NCBI RefSeq assembly: GCF_011075055.1
Contig: NC_058145.1
Location: 8,217,228-8,281,227 of the forward strand
DNA from: Mangifera indica
Lineage: Eukaryota; Streptophyta; Magnoliopsida; Sapindales; Anacardiaceae
DNA: 64,000 bases
Reading direction: 5' to 3'
Shown: positions 34,442-45,969 of the stretch, piece after piece
How the letters are laid out: each line of letters starts with the position of its first letter
How positions within the stretch are numbered: position 1 is the first letter of the stretch
The notes under the pieces: model-generated
The model's input: only the letters and a program-made list of their open reading frames with translations
Told to the model about the DNA's origin: nothing
Databases searched by the model: none
Made by a program: the position numbers and the translations under genes

Positions 34442-37400
34442 ATGATGGCAATTATCAACAAAATGAGGATTCTCAATGAACAAATGATAAACGTCACCAT
34501 AAATGATAATTCAAAATTTTCAATCATGGAAAAAGGACATGTAACTATTCAAACAAAAGAAAATGTTACTCAAACATTTTCAAATGTTATTTTCATTCCA
34601 CAATTGAAGAACAATTTGCCAAGCACTGGACAATTGCAAGAAAAAAGTTACAAGATTCTCATAAAAAATGGAGTATGTTGCATTCAAGATGCCAATTTAG
34701 GTTTAATTGCTCGAGTTGAAATGATTGCAAATAGGATGTTCCCTCTTTATCTCAATAGCATTAATCATCATGTTTTTCAGCAAAATTAAATGATGTGGCT
34801 TAGTTGTGGCATTTTTGTTATGATCATTTAAATTTTGGTGGTTTGAAAATGCTTCAACAGAAAAATATGGTTACTGGTCTTCTGGCTTTTGCTAGCCTCT
34901 CAAAAGTTTGTGAAGAGTGCATTGTTAGCAAATAACATCATGATCCATTCCCAAAAGGAAATCACACATGGTAAGAAAGCAACTCGAAATTGTTCATTCT
35001 GACATATATGGATCGATAAATCCTACATCCAATGGGGGAAAGAGGTATTTCATCATTTTTATCGATGATTACAATGAAAAAATTGGGTTTATTTTTTGCA
35101 AGAAAAATTTGAAGCTTTTGTAGCCTTTAAAAGCTATAAAGTACTTGTTGAGAAAGAAGTTGGAAACCCAATAAAGATTCTCCGTACAGGCTGTGGAGAA
35201 GAATACAACTCATATGAATTTGCAAATTTTTATGAGACATGGAATCAAGAGGCAACTTACAGTAGCATATACGCCTCAATAGAATAGTGTTTGTGAAAGA
35301 AAGAATCATACTATTTTAAATATGGTGCAAAGTCTTATGACAAAAAGTTTTGTTCCATGAAAGTTCTAGCCTAAAGCAATAAATTAGAGTATTCATATTT
35401 TGAATAGAAGTCCCACATTTTATGTTCAAAATATGACAACAAAGGAAGCTTGGAGCAAACGAAAACCAGCAATTGACCATTTTAGAATTTTTGGGTGTAT
35501 TGTTTATGCCTGTGTTCCAAACCAAAAAAAGGAGAAATTAGATGACAAGGGGGAGAAGTGCATTTTTTTGGGTATTAGTGATCAATCGAAAGCTTATAAA
35601 CTTTACAATGCAATCACTAAGAAAATTATTATTAGTAAGGATGTCATTTTCGATGAAAATCAAACCTGGCAATGGAATGAGAATAGCATTGGAGGAGATA
35701 TTCCAGTAGATTTTGATGAAAACAATAATGAGAAAAGTAAACAATCTTTGGAGAATATGCAGTAAGCAGCAGTTCTAGAAAATGTTCAAAGTTCATCTAC
35801 AGTGAAAGAAACTGAACAAGGGCCTCAACGCGTTAAAAGAAAATCTGCATGGATGTCTAATTATGAAATAGCTGAAAATGACCAGTTTGAATATCCATTT
35901 ACATATTTTGCTTTATTTTCTACTTGTGATCCTACATATTTTAAAGTTGTGAAAGAATCAAAATGACAAAAGGTGATGGATGAAGAAATATCAGCCATTG
36001 AAAGAAACAATACTTGGAAGTTGACTGAGCTTACAAAAGGGCACAGGACAATTGGTGTCAAGTGGGTTTACAGGATAAAATTGAAGGAGAATGGTGAGGT
36101 TGACAAATACAAGACACGATTGGTAGCTAAGGGATCCAAGCAAGAATATGGGATTGACTATAAAAAAGTTTTTGCTCCAGTTGCTTGACATGATACAATC
36201 AGGTTGATGATTGTAGTAGCAGCTCAAAATTCATGGCCCATTTTTTAGTTAGATGTGAAATTAGCATTCCTATATGGTGATATGCAAGAATAGGTATTAC
36301 TGATCAACCACCTAGTTATGTGAAGATAAAGTGTACAAATTGAAAGACATTATATGGGTTAAAACAGGCTCCACGTGTTTGGTATAATCGAATTAATGAT
36401 TATTTTTTGAAGGAGGTTTTAAAAATGTCCATATGAACATACACTATTTATTAAAATAGGTAATGATGGGAAAATACTTATTATGTACTTATATGTGGAT
36501 GATCTTATTTTCATTGGAAATAATATGGACATGTTTGAAAATTTTAAAAGATTCATGATGGTTGAATTTGATATGTCAGATCTTGGAATGTTACATTATT
36601 TTCTAGGAATTGAACTAGTGTAGTCAAGTGTTGTTAAATTTATTTCCCAAAAGAAATATTTTTAGGAAATTTTAGATAGGTTTTAAATGAAAAATTACAA
36701 TTCTATCTCTACACCAACTGAGTTTGGTCTGAAGCTTTTGAAAGATCCAGAAGGAAAAAATGTGGACAACACTCTTTACAAGCAAATTATAGGAAGTTTG
36801 ATGTTTCTTAGTGCAACACAACCTAATATCATGTATGTAGTAAGTCTCATTGGTAGATACATGGAATGTCCAAAGAAAATGCATCTTTTGGTTGCAGAAA
36901 GAGTTCGTAGATATTTACAATGTATAATTGAGTATGGGTTGTTTTACAAAAAGGTGCAAAATCAAATTTATTTGGTTTTATAGACACTGACAATGTTGGA
37001 GATCCAAATGATAGAAAAACACTTCAAGTTATGTTTTTATGCTAGGATCATGAGTTGTTTCATGGTCTTATAAGAAACAACCAATGCTTACTTTGTCAAC
37101 CACATAAGCCAAATTTGTAACTGTAGCAACATGTGCTTCTTAAGCAATTTGGTTACAGAATATCCTTGAGAAGATTCATTTGAAGCAAGAAGGACCTATT
37201 CTCATATATTGCAACAATAACACAACTATAAAACTATCAAAGAATCTTATTTTACATAGAAGAAACAAGCATATTGATATAAGATTTCACTTTTTATGAG
37301 ATCTCACCAGAGAAGAAATTATTGATATTGTCTATTGCAAAAGTGAAGATCAAGTTGATGACAAATTTACAAAGGCCCTCAAACTGGATGCATTTCAGAA

Positions 37401-37445
37401 ACTTAGGAAGTTACTTGGAGTTTGTCCAATTAAAATTTTAATTTA
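34442..37445 (+). pseudogene. Copia pol (integrase, reverse transcriptase, RNase H), broken
   Basis: After the protease remnant (34500-34790, FIPQLKNNLP, GVCCIQDA), the integrase zinc-binding part and core follow: HSDIYGSINP near 35000, YFIIFIDDY near 35050 and ILNRSPTFYVQNMT near 35400. GCIVYA and KCIFLGISDQSKAYKLYN (35480-35610) are integrase C-terminal hallmarks. Reverse transcriptase has IGVKWVYRIK and RLVAKGSKQEYGIDY (36050-36170), LYVDDLIF near 36490 with both catalytic Asp, and LGIEL. RNase H has LMFLSATQPNIMY near 36800, YCNNNT near 37210 and KHIDIRFHF near 37270. Stops at places such as FWP and NWS (35370-35390) and QLDVK (36250) are C-to-T or G-to-A type. Confidence 0.9.
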
Positions 37446-37481
37446 AGGGAGGGTTTGTTATGTTGAATTAAACATCAGTTT

Positions 37482-37492
37482 AAGGGAGAGAT
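37482..37492 (+). other. Polypurine tract of the copia element
   Basis: AAGGGAGAGAT directly before the 3' LTR. A second purine run with similar context lies at about 37444-37452. Confidence 0.8.
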
Positions 37493-37871
37493 TGTTGGAT
37501 AATAATTTAATAATTAATAGGTAGTTAATGTGTGCCAATAAAGTGTGTATTATGTGCTAAAATGTGGGTAAAATGTCCTAATTTTTAGGGAGTTATTTTT
37601 ATATCTTTTAATAGTTTCAAAATTTTTCATAACCATCTCTCCATGTTTAAAATAGTAGGTTAGTTGCTATTTAAAGTTATTTACGTTTGTATAAAGTAGT
37701 GGGTTAGTGGCTATTTAAGGTTGTTTAAGGTAATAGGTTAGCTGTTCTTAAATTCTTGTCCATATTTTAGTATCAATTATAGTACAACCTATTTAAAGGC
37801 TTTTAGTTGATGAATAAATAATACATAAATTTTCTCTACTTTCTCCCATGTATTTTTTATTTTGGCTAACA
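37493..37871 (+). repeat. 3' LTR of the copia element (379 bp)
   Basis: Matches 33139-33503 with many substitutions and small indels; ends TTTTGGCTAACA. Confidence 0.95.
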
Positions 37872-37876
37872 TTATT

Positions 37877-38421
37877 TGCTGAAAGTACAATTTTAAAATT
37901 TTAGTAGCATGTCATGTATCTTTTATTTTCTAAAAGTAAAGAAGAAAATAAGATCATGGGTGCATAAAAACCACTTACCCAAAGACTCGAAGTTGCTTGT
38001 TTGAGAAATGGGTTGAATCTCCCTTACAAATTCAATTTAAAACTAGAGTTTATTGATAGGAAATTAATTAAAATGTGTTTTCTAAATAGGAAGTTTGGGA
38101 TTTATGATAAATATTTGAATTTTAATTAGTATATTAAAAGTTTTTTTAAGTAAAAATTAATTGTTAGATAATAAAAAATTATTTTTTCTTAGTTTATTAA
38201 TTAATTAATTAAAATGAAACAACAATTTTGGTAGAAAATAAGACAATTACTACTTCTCACGTGTAATTATTGTACTAATTATTGTTCAATACATATTTTG
38301 GAGTTGGAGATTTTCGATGAAACGTAATCCTGCCTACTCATTATTTGTGACGCTTGTGTGAAGAATTGTTCTATCACATATTTTGGAGTTGGATATTTAC
38401 AGTAAAACATAACTTTTTTAT
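37877..38421. other. Intergenic DNA, nothing recognised
   Basis: AT-rich sequence between the copia element and the proposed MULE left end. CATATTTTGGAGTTGGA occurs twice, near 38290 and 38377. Confidence 0.45.
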
Positions 38422-38767
38422 GGGAAATTAAATTAATTACCCATTTTGTCTCTTATTAAGCAAAAATGCATACTTTTCTTATTTTTAAGCAAAATACCTT
38501 AAATATTTTTTAAAATACCAAAACTATCTTTCACCACATCTGTATAAACACTCTTACTCTTACTCTCATTACATATATTTCTTGTATCACTCAAACACTC
38601 ACTCTCACTCTCATTTTTACTTAATATCAATTACGACGGGTTCGTTCAAAAGGAAGAAGTTTATATTTTTGAATTTGAATCGAAAAAGGTTGATTTGTGA
38701 GAAAAAAGTATTTATTCGAATCATAACTCAAAACTTAATTTTATTTATTAAATCTAGTTTGTATATC

Positions 38768-39935
38768 ATGTAAAGAGAGCATTTTGATATTTGATAATAA
38801 TTTAGGGGCTAAATGAAATATTAGAAAAATATGGAGACATTTTGATATTACACAATGTATAAAGGATTTAAATAAAATGCTAGAAATTGATAAATATATT
38901 TTGATACAAGACAATATATGAGAGTGTTAAATGAAATACTAGATAATTATAGGGGTTAAATGAAATGTTAGAAAAATATGGAGGTATTTTGATATTAAAC
39001 ATTGTAAGAAGGTTTTTAATTAAATATTATGAATAGATATATGCATTTTGATACAGACAACATATAAATGTATTAAATGAAATGTTAGATTATTATAGAG
39101 AGTTAAATGAAATGTTAAAAAAATATAGGAGATATTTTGTTATTAAACATTGTAAGATGATTTTAAATGATATATTAAGAGTAGATAGATGTATTTCCAT
39201 ATAAGACAACATGTGTAGGTGTTAAATGAAATGTTAGATAATTATAGAGGGTTAAAGAACTATTAAAAAAAATATGGGGGTATTTTGATATTAAACATTG
39301 TAAGATGGTTTTAAATGACATGTTGAAGTATATAAATGCATTTCCATACAAGAAAACATATGAGAGTGTTAAATAAAATATTAGATAATTATATGGGGAT
39401 AAATGAAATGTTAGAAAAATATGAGAGCATTTTGATATTAAACACTGTAACACAGTTTTAAATGATATGTTAAGAATAGATAGATACATTTACATACAAG
39501 ACAACATATGAAGATGTTAAATGAAATGCTAGATTATTATAAAGGGTTAAATAAAATATTAAAAAAATATGAGAGCATTTTGATTTAAACATTGTAAGAC
39601 GATTTTAAATTATATGTTAACAGTAGATAGATGTATTTTCATACAATACAATATGTAAAGGTGTTTAATGAAATGTTAGACAATTATAGGGGTTAAATGA
39701 AGTGTTAGAAAAATATGAGAGTATTTTGATATTAAACATTGTAAGACGGTTTTAAATGACATGTTAGGAGTGCATAGATGTATTTCCACACTAGACAATT
39801 TGTGAGGATGTTAAATGAAATGTTAGATAATTATAAGGGGATAAAAAAATATTGAGAAAATATTGAGGTATTTTGATATTAAACATTTTTAGACGATTAA
39901 ATGATATGTTGGAAATAAGTAGAGACATTTTGAGA
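38768..39935. repeat. Tandem array, about 8 units of ~147 bp
   Basis: The phrase GATATTAAACATTGTAAGA and variants recurs at about 38843, 38991, 39138, 39287, 39433, 39582, 39728 and 39875, giving spacings of 146-149 bp. Each unit also holds the word TTAAATGAAATGTTAGA twice, so there is an inner subrepeat. The period is divisible by three, which produces a 49-residue repeat in a chance minus-strand frame (39175-39489). The GGTTAAATGAAAT word also appears in the complement of the composite MULE's right end. Confidence 0.93.
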
Positions 39936-39943
39936 AATTAGAG

Positions 39944-39946
<3 letters not shown>

Positions 39947-40014
<68 letters not shown>
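39947..40014. repeat. (AT)n microsatellite
   Basis: About 34 AT units directly after the 147-bp array. Confidence 0.97.
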
Positions 40015-40016
<2 letters not shown>

Positions 40017-40098
40017 ATAAATGGTTATTGTGGATTTTTTTCTTATAAATGTTCTATTTTCCCCAAAAAATTGGTCATTATAGGATTGATAATTAAAA

Positions 40099-42070
40099 TG
40101 ACTAGTTATGTATCTGTTCGTTTCCAAGGAGAATAGATTCAATGCGATGACAACATAATGAAGTATGTTGGATGATATAAACAATTGATTAGAATTCCCT
40201 CCGGAATAACATTTGAGGGATTTATTCAACTTTTGAGTGAGTATTGCGATCTTGATCTAATTAGAAATTACCTTCAACTATATATGAAACCAAGAAAAAT
40301 TGAGTTCGACTGTTCGGTTCAGATCCAAAATGATAAAGATGTTCATGATCTTATTGACATGTCTCAATACTTCAAGGAATGCATTCCTATTTTTGTTATA
40401 TGTACCCCGATAGAAGGACAAGAAGAAGAAGAAGAAGAAAGAATTTAAAAAGTGAAAAAAGAATATGATTTAGAAAACTTGATTGATTTTAGTAACGATA
40501 TATTGTATATTTCAAATGAATAGGTTCTTAGAGAGAAAGATAGGATTCCTAACTGGGGTGACTTTGAAGGGATTGAGATGTTGATATTCTTGTTGATGAG
40601 GCAGATTTCAAGGATATGTCATCTGTTATCGAAGGCATAAATGGTATGCAACTTAAAAATCCTCTTATGGGTGACAGAAATTATTCATGGCCATTTTTTG
40701 ACAATGTCCCCACTGATCCATTTAGGTGGCTTCCTTATTTTTCCCCATAGTCATTAACATTATCAAGTGGTACAGAATCGATCTGAGAGAGGAATACTGT
40801 AAAACTTCGTGATATTTTCCATAACAAACAACACTTGAAAGATGTTGTAAACCAATTTGTCCTAAAGAAAGGATTTTAATACAAGGTACAAAAGTCCTAC
40901 CCAAGCGATGCAAGATTAGGTGTTATGATGAAAAATGCTACGAGTATCTATCTGCCACCCAACCCAAATCCAGTGAAGTCTTCCAAATCGATAAAATGAA
41001 TTCAATCCATACATATTCAATTGATCAAATAATGGCATATCATCGACAAGCTAGGGCCTAGGCTTTAGGTTAATTAATGAGGTCAAAGTTTGTGTTGATT
41101 GATTGAATTTATCGGCCTGAAGAGATAATTGTCAACGTCACCACATAATTGACATTTTATATTCACAGGTTTGGCAGACAAAAAATTAGTTTTTAAATTC
41201 ATTGAGGGGCTCATCAGAAGAATCATTTATACTTTTACTAGATTATTGCTATAATTTAAAGTATGCTAATCTGAGAACCGTGACCGCTATTGAAACGGAC
41301 GATAAACATTGATTTAAGTATTTTTTCATAGCATTGGGATGTTTTGTTTGTGCATTTAGATAATATATTTGACATGTTATTTGCATTGACGTTGCTTTCC
41401 TTAAAGGTCGATATCTTGGTTATTTATTCCTTGTAGTGGGCCTCGATAGTAATAACCAGTTATACCCACTTGTTTTCAGTGTCGATAAAAAAAAAAAATC
41501 ACGACATGTGGTGTTGGTTTCTAAGGAAGGTTAAGGAATACATCAATAAAATCCCCAAGTTGGTGATAATCTCGAATCGATATCATGTTATATACTCTGT
41601 AATGATTAAAGTCTTTCCAGATATCTATTATGGGTGTTGTTGCCATTATCTTCCGTGTAACATGTGATGAAAGTACAAACGCGACTCAAAGGTAACGTAT
41701 TTAAATATGTATAAAATTTTTATTCTGTTTAACATTTTATAAATTTTGGTAATAAAGTTCTCATATTATTTATAACGTTGTAGGGTGTTTGTTCATATTG
41801 GAAAACCACAAAATCATATACAGAAGCAGATTTTGAGGCTATGATGAGATCTTTGGATGCGATGAATCCTCAAACTGGGGCTTACCTACATGAGGTGGGA
41901 TTTCAGCGATGGAGTAAGACACATTTTTCGAGGCATTGATATGACATAATGATCACTAATATTGCGTAGTCATTTAATGCTCATGTCAGACATGCACAGG
42001 ATAGAATGAGTGATGTAGTTAGTGGACACTCCTATAGGGCAGGATCGATATCATGGTCTTAAACCTTTGA
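40099..42070 (+). pseudogene. MULE (MuDR-type) transposase, broken
   Basis: From the ATG at 40099 the frame reads MTSYVSVRFQGE, stop, then LIRIPSGITFEGFIQLL and DVHDLIDM, the ubiquitin-like N-terminal part of plant MuDR transposases. WPFFDNVPTDP and LKDVVNQFVLKKGF (about 40690-40870) belong to the MuDR DNA-binding region. Later pieces are MAYHRQARA near 41035, RGYLGY-like LKGRYLG near 41405, WCWFLRKVKEYINKIPKLVI at about 41512-41570, KVFPDIYYGCCCHYL near 41610 and AMMRSLDAMNPQTGAY near 41840. The order follows the MULE transposase domain including the zinc-ligand CCCH part. At least ten stops or frame changes disable it. The product would have been the nuclear transposase acting on MULE ends. 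Confidence 0.85.
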
Positions 42071-42279
42071 AACGTGTGTGGTCTCGATGGCTGGGGTCTG
42101 AACAATAGGAAGACATAAAGGATGTTCTGTAACAGAGGGCTAAATAGACTCTTCAGATGTCTCAAGACTACCGATCGATAAATCTATAGGTAGCATCGTT
42201 GGAGAAACTCTATCTCTCATCGGGGGACAAAGATAATGAGGAGGAATATTGATCCGACATACCCGTGTATAGAATAATG

Positions 42280-43360
42280 TCTATATGCCATAGTCTAGCC
42301 TCCTTAATCGGTGACGGATGGAATGGGAAAATGACATCATCCTATTCATTCAAATATATAATTTAACATATTTGCAATAATCAAGGTATCAATTAACTTA
42401 TTAATTAACGATTACATACTTTATCACCTATAAAAATAATACCCATATAACTCCAAGTAGGTACATCTTGCATACGCCACTTGAAAATTCGTGGAGACAT
42501 ATGGACATCAACCAAATCTATCCAATCATACAGGGTGTCTATCGTCTCATATATCCAATACTACAATATAAACTGTAATGGTTAAATTAAATCAATTTAT
42601 GTTTTTGCCAATTAATATAGATAATCAAGAAATATAAACTTACCTGAAATGCAATGGGAAATCCGCATATGTCATATTTACGCATTTCGGGCATCTAACT
42701 AGAGCAAACTCTATCACTCGCCTAGGACATCGACTCATACGTCATCTGCCACACTAAAACACCTAGGAATAATAATTAAACTCACTCAAATGATCAACCA
42801 ACTAGAGGTACTTTGTAGATATCTTATTTCGTCAGTCATTCCCTAACAACACCATATGAAGGCAATACAACAAGGCTATTTTCATAGCGTCGATATCGTC
42901 ATCCCCTCATGGCCGAGCCAAGAAAACACACTCAATATCGTGATATTGCACTTTCTGACAACCCTAAAAGTAGGTATCTCTAATCTTATGTCTAGATGCA
43001 TGGGGAATATATAATAAAAGTGTAGAGCCGGCTAAATGGTAACCTGTTATCAAAGTAAACTCAAATGGGCTGAATCTCACATCAACCCCATTAACCTTGA
43101 ACCAAAACTCATCTCTGCTTAAACCCTGATATAACTGTTGTAGCAAAAATTAGTACATCAACACTCTAGAGAACTAGATATCTAGTAATTGAAAGAGATA
43201 CCTGAAACAAATCCTCTCAAACAATCGAAGCTATTTTGGCATCAGTGTTGACCTAATCTTTAACATGGTGATGCGATGGACATGACATATCACCTCTGCT
43301 TAGAAGTGTCGTGACTCATTTGAGATTCGTAACTTGCCATCGACATGTTCTCTTTTATGA
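42280..43360 (-). pseudogene. DUF1985-type (Ulp1-associated) gene, multi-exon, broken
   Basis: The minus strand from about 43350 gives HVDGKLRISNESRHF and IRSTLMPK, then an intron (about 43145-43206), then LYQGLSRDEFWFKVNGVDVR, FSPFEFTLITGYHL, VQYHDIECVFLAR and KISTKYL. A second clean intron (42561-42643, GTAAGT to TTGTAG) precedes YWIYETIDTLYDWIDLVDVH and FKWRMQDVPTWSYMG. The FWF-GVDVRFSPFEFTLITG pattern is that of DUF1985, a plant domain usually found upstream of a Ulp1-like cysteine protease in MULE-borne genes. No protease His-Asp-Cys triad is seen before the transposase gene begins at lower coordinates. Stops lie near 42964 and in several later places. Intact splice sites show it was copied as DNA, not as mRNA. 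Confidence 0.68.
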
Positions 43361-43379
43361 GAAGTATTCTGTAAAAAAA

Positions 43380-44205
43380 TTTGAAAGTTTATGAGAATTT
43401 CATCAAAAATAGATATATAAACAAATATGAAAATGACAAATATAGAAAAAAACAGAGCTAAAATGCGAAAACTACATATTGGAATACTCTAGAAAGATGA
43501 AAACTAAAAACACGAAAAAACAGAACTGAAATTTGAAATCTATATGTTGAAATACCTTAAAATGTTAAAAACCGAAAAATCATGTGAAAATATAAAAATA
43601 CGAATTGACATATCCTAAAATGACGAAAATAAAAAAAACAACCCTGAATTGTTAAAACTAACCACTAAAATACCTAAAATGACAAAAACTAAAAAATCGA
43701 ACTGAAATTTGAAAATTACATGTCGAAATATCCAAAAATAATAACAATAAAAAAAATGAAATAAAATTTGAAAATGACATGTCTAAAAACCTAGAAATGA
43801 AAAATATTAAAAAAACAAAACTAAAATTCGAAATCTATACATTCAAATATCCTAGAATGTGAAAAATCAAAAAATCATTTGAAAATATAAAAAGTACAAG
43901 AAGAAATATCCCAAAATAACAATAATAAAAAAACTAAACAAAAATTTTTAAAATACACGTCCAAAAACCTAGAAATGGAAAATATTCAAAAACAAAACCA
44001 AATTTCGAAATCTACACGGTGAAATAACCTAGAATATCAAAAATCGAAAAATCGCTTGAAAATCTAAAAAGTACGAGTTGAAATATCCCAAATAATAACA
44101 ATAAAAAAATTGGATGAAAATTTTAAAACTACATATTCAAAAACCTTAAAATGACAAAAATAAAAAAACAGAAATATAATTCAAATTTTATACATTGAAA
44201 TACCC
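43380..44205. repeat. Degenerate AT-rich repeats in the composite MULE
   Basis: Words such as GAAATCTATAC, AATACCTAAAATG and AAAAATCGAAAAATC recur with irregular spacing. A similar block continues at 44640-45115 on the other side of the captured exon, which suggests the capture interrupted an existing repeat array. No coding sequence is present. Confidence 0.7.
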
Positions 44206-44211
44206 TAAAAT

Positions 44212-44514
44212 GTCATCAATGGTGGCAATGGGGAGGGTGGAGGAGAGGATGTGGGAGGCAAGAACGTGAAAGAGGCGATGATGGTGTTGACAGAGGTTGA
44301 AAGGTCGTTAGAGAGCCTACTAAAGGACTTGGCAGCGGCGATCTGACATGGGAGAATCCCCGGGGTGGTCTTAATGAGGTATTTTGAACTTGAAAAGTCT
44401 GGGTTGTTTTGTTGGTTAATGCACTTTGGTGGGTTTAAAGAGAGGTTATTGGCTGATGATCTTTTCCTGGCTAATGTTTTTATTGAGTGTGGTGTTGGGA
44501 TCTTCGCCAAGGTT
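44212..44514 (+). pseudogene. Captured exon of a RETICULATA-related (DUF3411) gene
   Basis: One plus-strand frame reads GGNGEGGGEDVGGKN, VLTEVERSLESLLKDLAAAI, a stop (TGA near 44343), then GRIPGVVLMRYFELEKSGLF, CWLMHFGGFKERLLADDLFL and IECGVGIFAK. The Gly-rich lead followed by an Arg-Tyr-Leu/Phe-Glu-Leu-Glu-Lys-Ser helix and LLADDLF-ECGVGIF matches my memory of RETICULATA-RELATED 5/6-type plastid membrane proteins involved in leaf development. A GTTTGT donor-like site follows the last Lys. GC content is much higher than in the repeats on either side. Capture of host exons by MULEs (Pack-MULEs) is well known in plants. The long minus-strand frame at 44205-44570 is the antisense shadow. Confidence 0.62.
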
Positions 44515-44639
44515 TGTTTTCTTTTTTTCAACTTTATTGGTTGGGTGATTGTGGTTTTCAGACAATGCATGTTTGTTTGTGTTTTTGAATGAAATGGTTG
44601 TAAAGTCTTGGTTTATTATGAACTTGTATTGATGAAGGA

Positions 44640-45115
44640 ATGAAATTTGTCATGGGTATTATAAACAAAGGATATTGGATGAAAATATGAAAAGTATGAG
44701 TCGATATATTCTAAAATGACCAAAAATAAAAAAAACGGATCTGAATTTCAAAAACTAAATATTGAAATAGCTTAAAAACGAAAAAACCGAACTATCAAAC
44801 TGAAATTAGGAAATTACATAAGAAAACAACCATAGAAGCACAAAAATAATAAAACAGATATGAAATTCGAAAACGACATATCTAAGAACCCTAAATCAGG
44901 AAAAACATATATGACATTCAAAAACTGAACATTTAATTAGTTTAATATGACAAAAATCAAAAAATTGATTTGAAATTTCATAATTACAGCGTAAAACGGG
45001 CCTACAGAAGCACAAAAATCAAGAAACAACATTAAATTTGAAAACTACATATCAAAAAACCTTAAAACAGGAAAAAAAGATATGAAATTCGAAAACTACA
45101 CGTCTAAAAACCTTA
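44640..45115. repeat. Degenerate AT-rich repeats, right block
   Basis: Continues the word pattern of 43380-44205 (GAAATTCGAAAAC, ACATATC, AACCTTAAAACAGG). Non-coding. Confidence 0.65.
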
Positions 45116-45504
45116 TGTGTAGAAAATATAAATTTACCCTTTATAAATTTTCTCTTTATAAATTTTCTCTTCTCAATCAGATCCAATATTTTTCCTTTGC
45201 CCCTTTATCAATTTTCTATCTCCTACAACCCTTATAATTTAAAAAAAGTCAATTTCCTCCTAAACCCCTAGAGTCCCCGTCTTTCACAGATCAACCCAGG
45301 GGTTAATGTAAAATTTCCAACTAGCCCCCGTGGATTTGCCCTTCTTCTCCTAGGCCCTAATATTTCAAAAAAGCTTAATTTCTCCCCCATCTGATGGGCG
45401 ATCGTTCCAGCCTATGATAGGTTTATTTTTCCCAGGGAATCCAAAGTCCCCTGTGACGGATCTCCAACCAATCTAACCCATTTTTCAACCAAAAATCATC
45501 ATTG

Positions 45505-45969
45505 CAACCTCTAATTTTAACACAAATCAAATCTACACATCTTATAACACAATAACCCTAAAAAATTTCAAGCAAAACAACTAAGAATCAAAATATTTAT
45601 ACATTGTTCAAAATTAAAACCCTAAACATTCAACCTCAAAATCTTCATCAAATCTTTATGATCCTAATAATAAATTGATTCAAACAAGATTAGAGTTGAT
45701 ATATTAATTTTCTTTACTATTTTTGGTCGTCAAAAAATGTGAAAAGTTGACTAAAAAGACGAAAATTGCTACACCTGTAGGAGCCCATGATTTTCTTTGA
45801 ATTTCAACAGTGTACCAAGAGAAATGTGGGAAGAGATAGGTAAAATTCTCTTGGTTTTTTTATAAGGGTAGTTTGGTCATTTCACAAAAAAGGTATTTTT
45901 GCGCAATCCTTATATTTTTGGATAATTTCATTTAACCCTTTTTGTTCTAAACAATTAATTTAATTTCCC
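45505..45969. repeat. Right-end repeat of the composite MULE
   Basis: Aligns in the same orientation with 2139-2587 over its full length. It ends in AATTAATTTAATTTCCC, the complement of the proposed left end. The sequence between 45116 and 45504 is CT-rich subterminal DNA without a gene. Confidence 0.7.

Larger units (their letters stand above)
33139..37871 (+). mobile_element. Ty1/copia LTR retrotransposon, complete but dead
   Basis: LTRs at 33139-33503 and 37493-37871, both TGTTGGAT to GGCTAACA, are flanked by a perfect TTATT duplication (33134-33138 and 37872-37876). A primer site TGGTATCAGAGC (33505-33516) follows the 5' LTR and a purine tract AAGGGAGAGAT (37482-37492) precedes the 3' LTR. 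The order gag, protease, integrase, reverse transcriptase, RNase H is that of Ty1/copia. The LTRs have visibly diverged and the reading frame is full of stops, so it is old. A MITE is inserted in gag at 33777-34239. Confidence 0.96.
38422..45969. mobile_element. Composite MULE (KI-MULE/CUMULE-like), about 7.5 kb
   Basis: The proposed ends are GGGAAATTAAATTAATT at 38422 and its exact 17-bp complement ending at 45969; inward of this the two ends are only loosely similar. The right end also matches 2139-2587. Inside are a CT-rich leader, a ~147-bp tandem array (38768-39935), a TA microsatellite, a MuDR-type transposase pseudogene on the plus strand (40099-42070), a convergent DUF1985-type gene on the minus strand (42280-43360), degenerate AT-rich repeats and a captured host-gene exon (44212-44514). 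The architecture resembles Ulp1-carrying MULEs known from plants, although no Ulp1 domain remains. Flanking 9-bp duplications are not convincing, so the boundaries are tentative. Confidence 0.55.

Noticed and set aside
39175..39489. Minus-strand frame with a 49-residue repeat
   Set aside because: It is a by-product of the tandem array, whose period is divisible by three; no domain is seen.
44205..44570. 121-residue minus-strand frame
   Set aside because: It is the antisense shadow of the captured DUF3411 exon.
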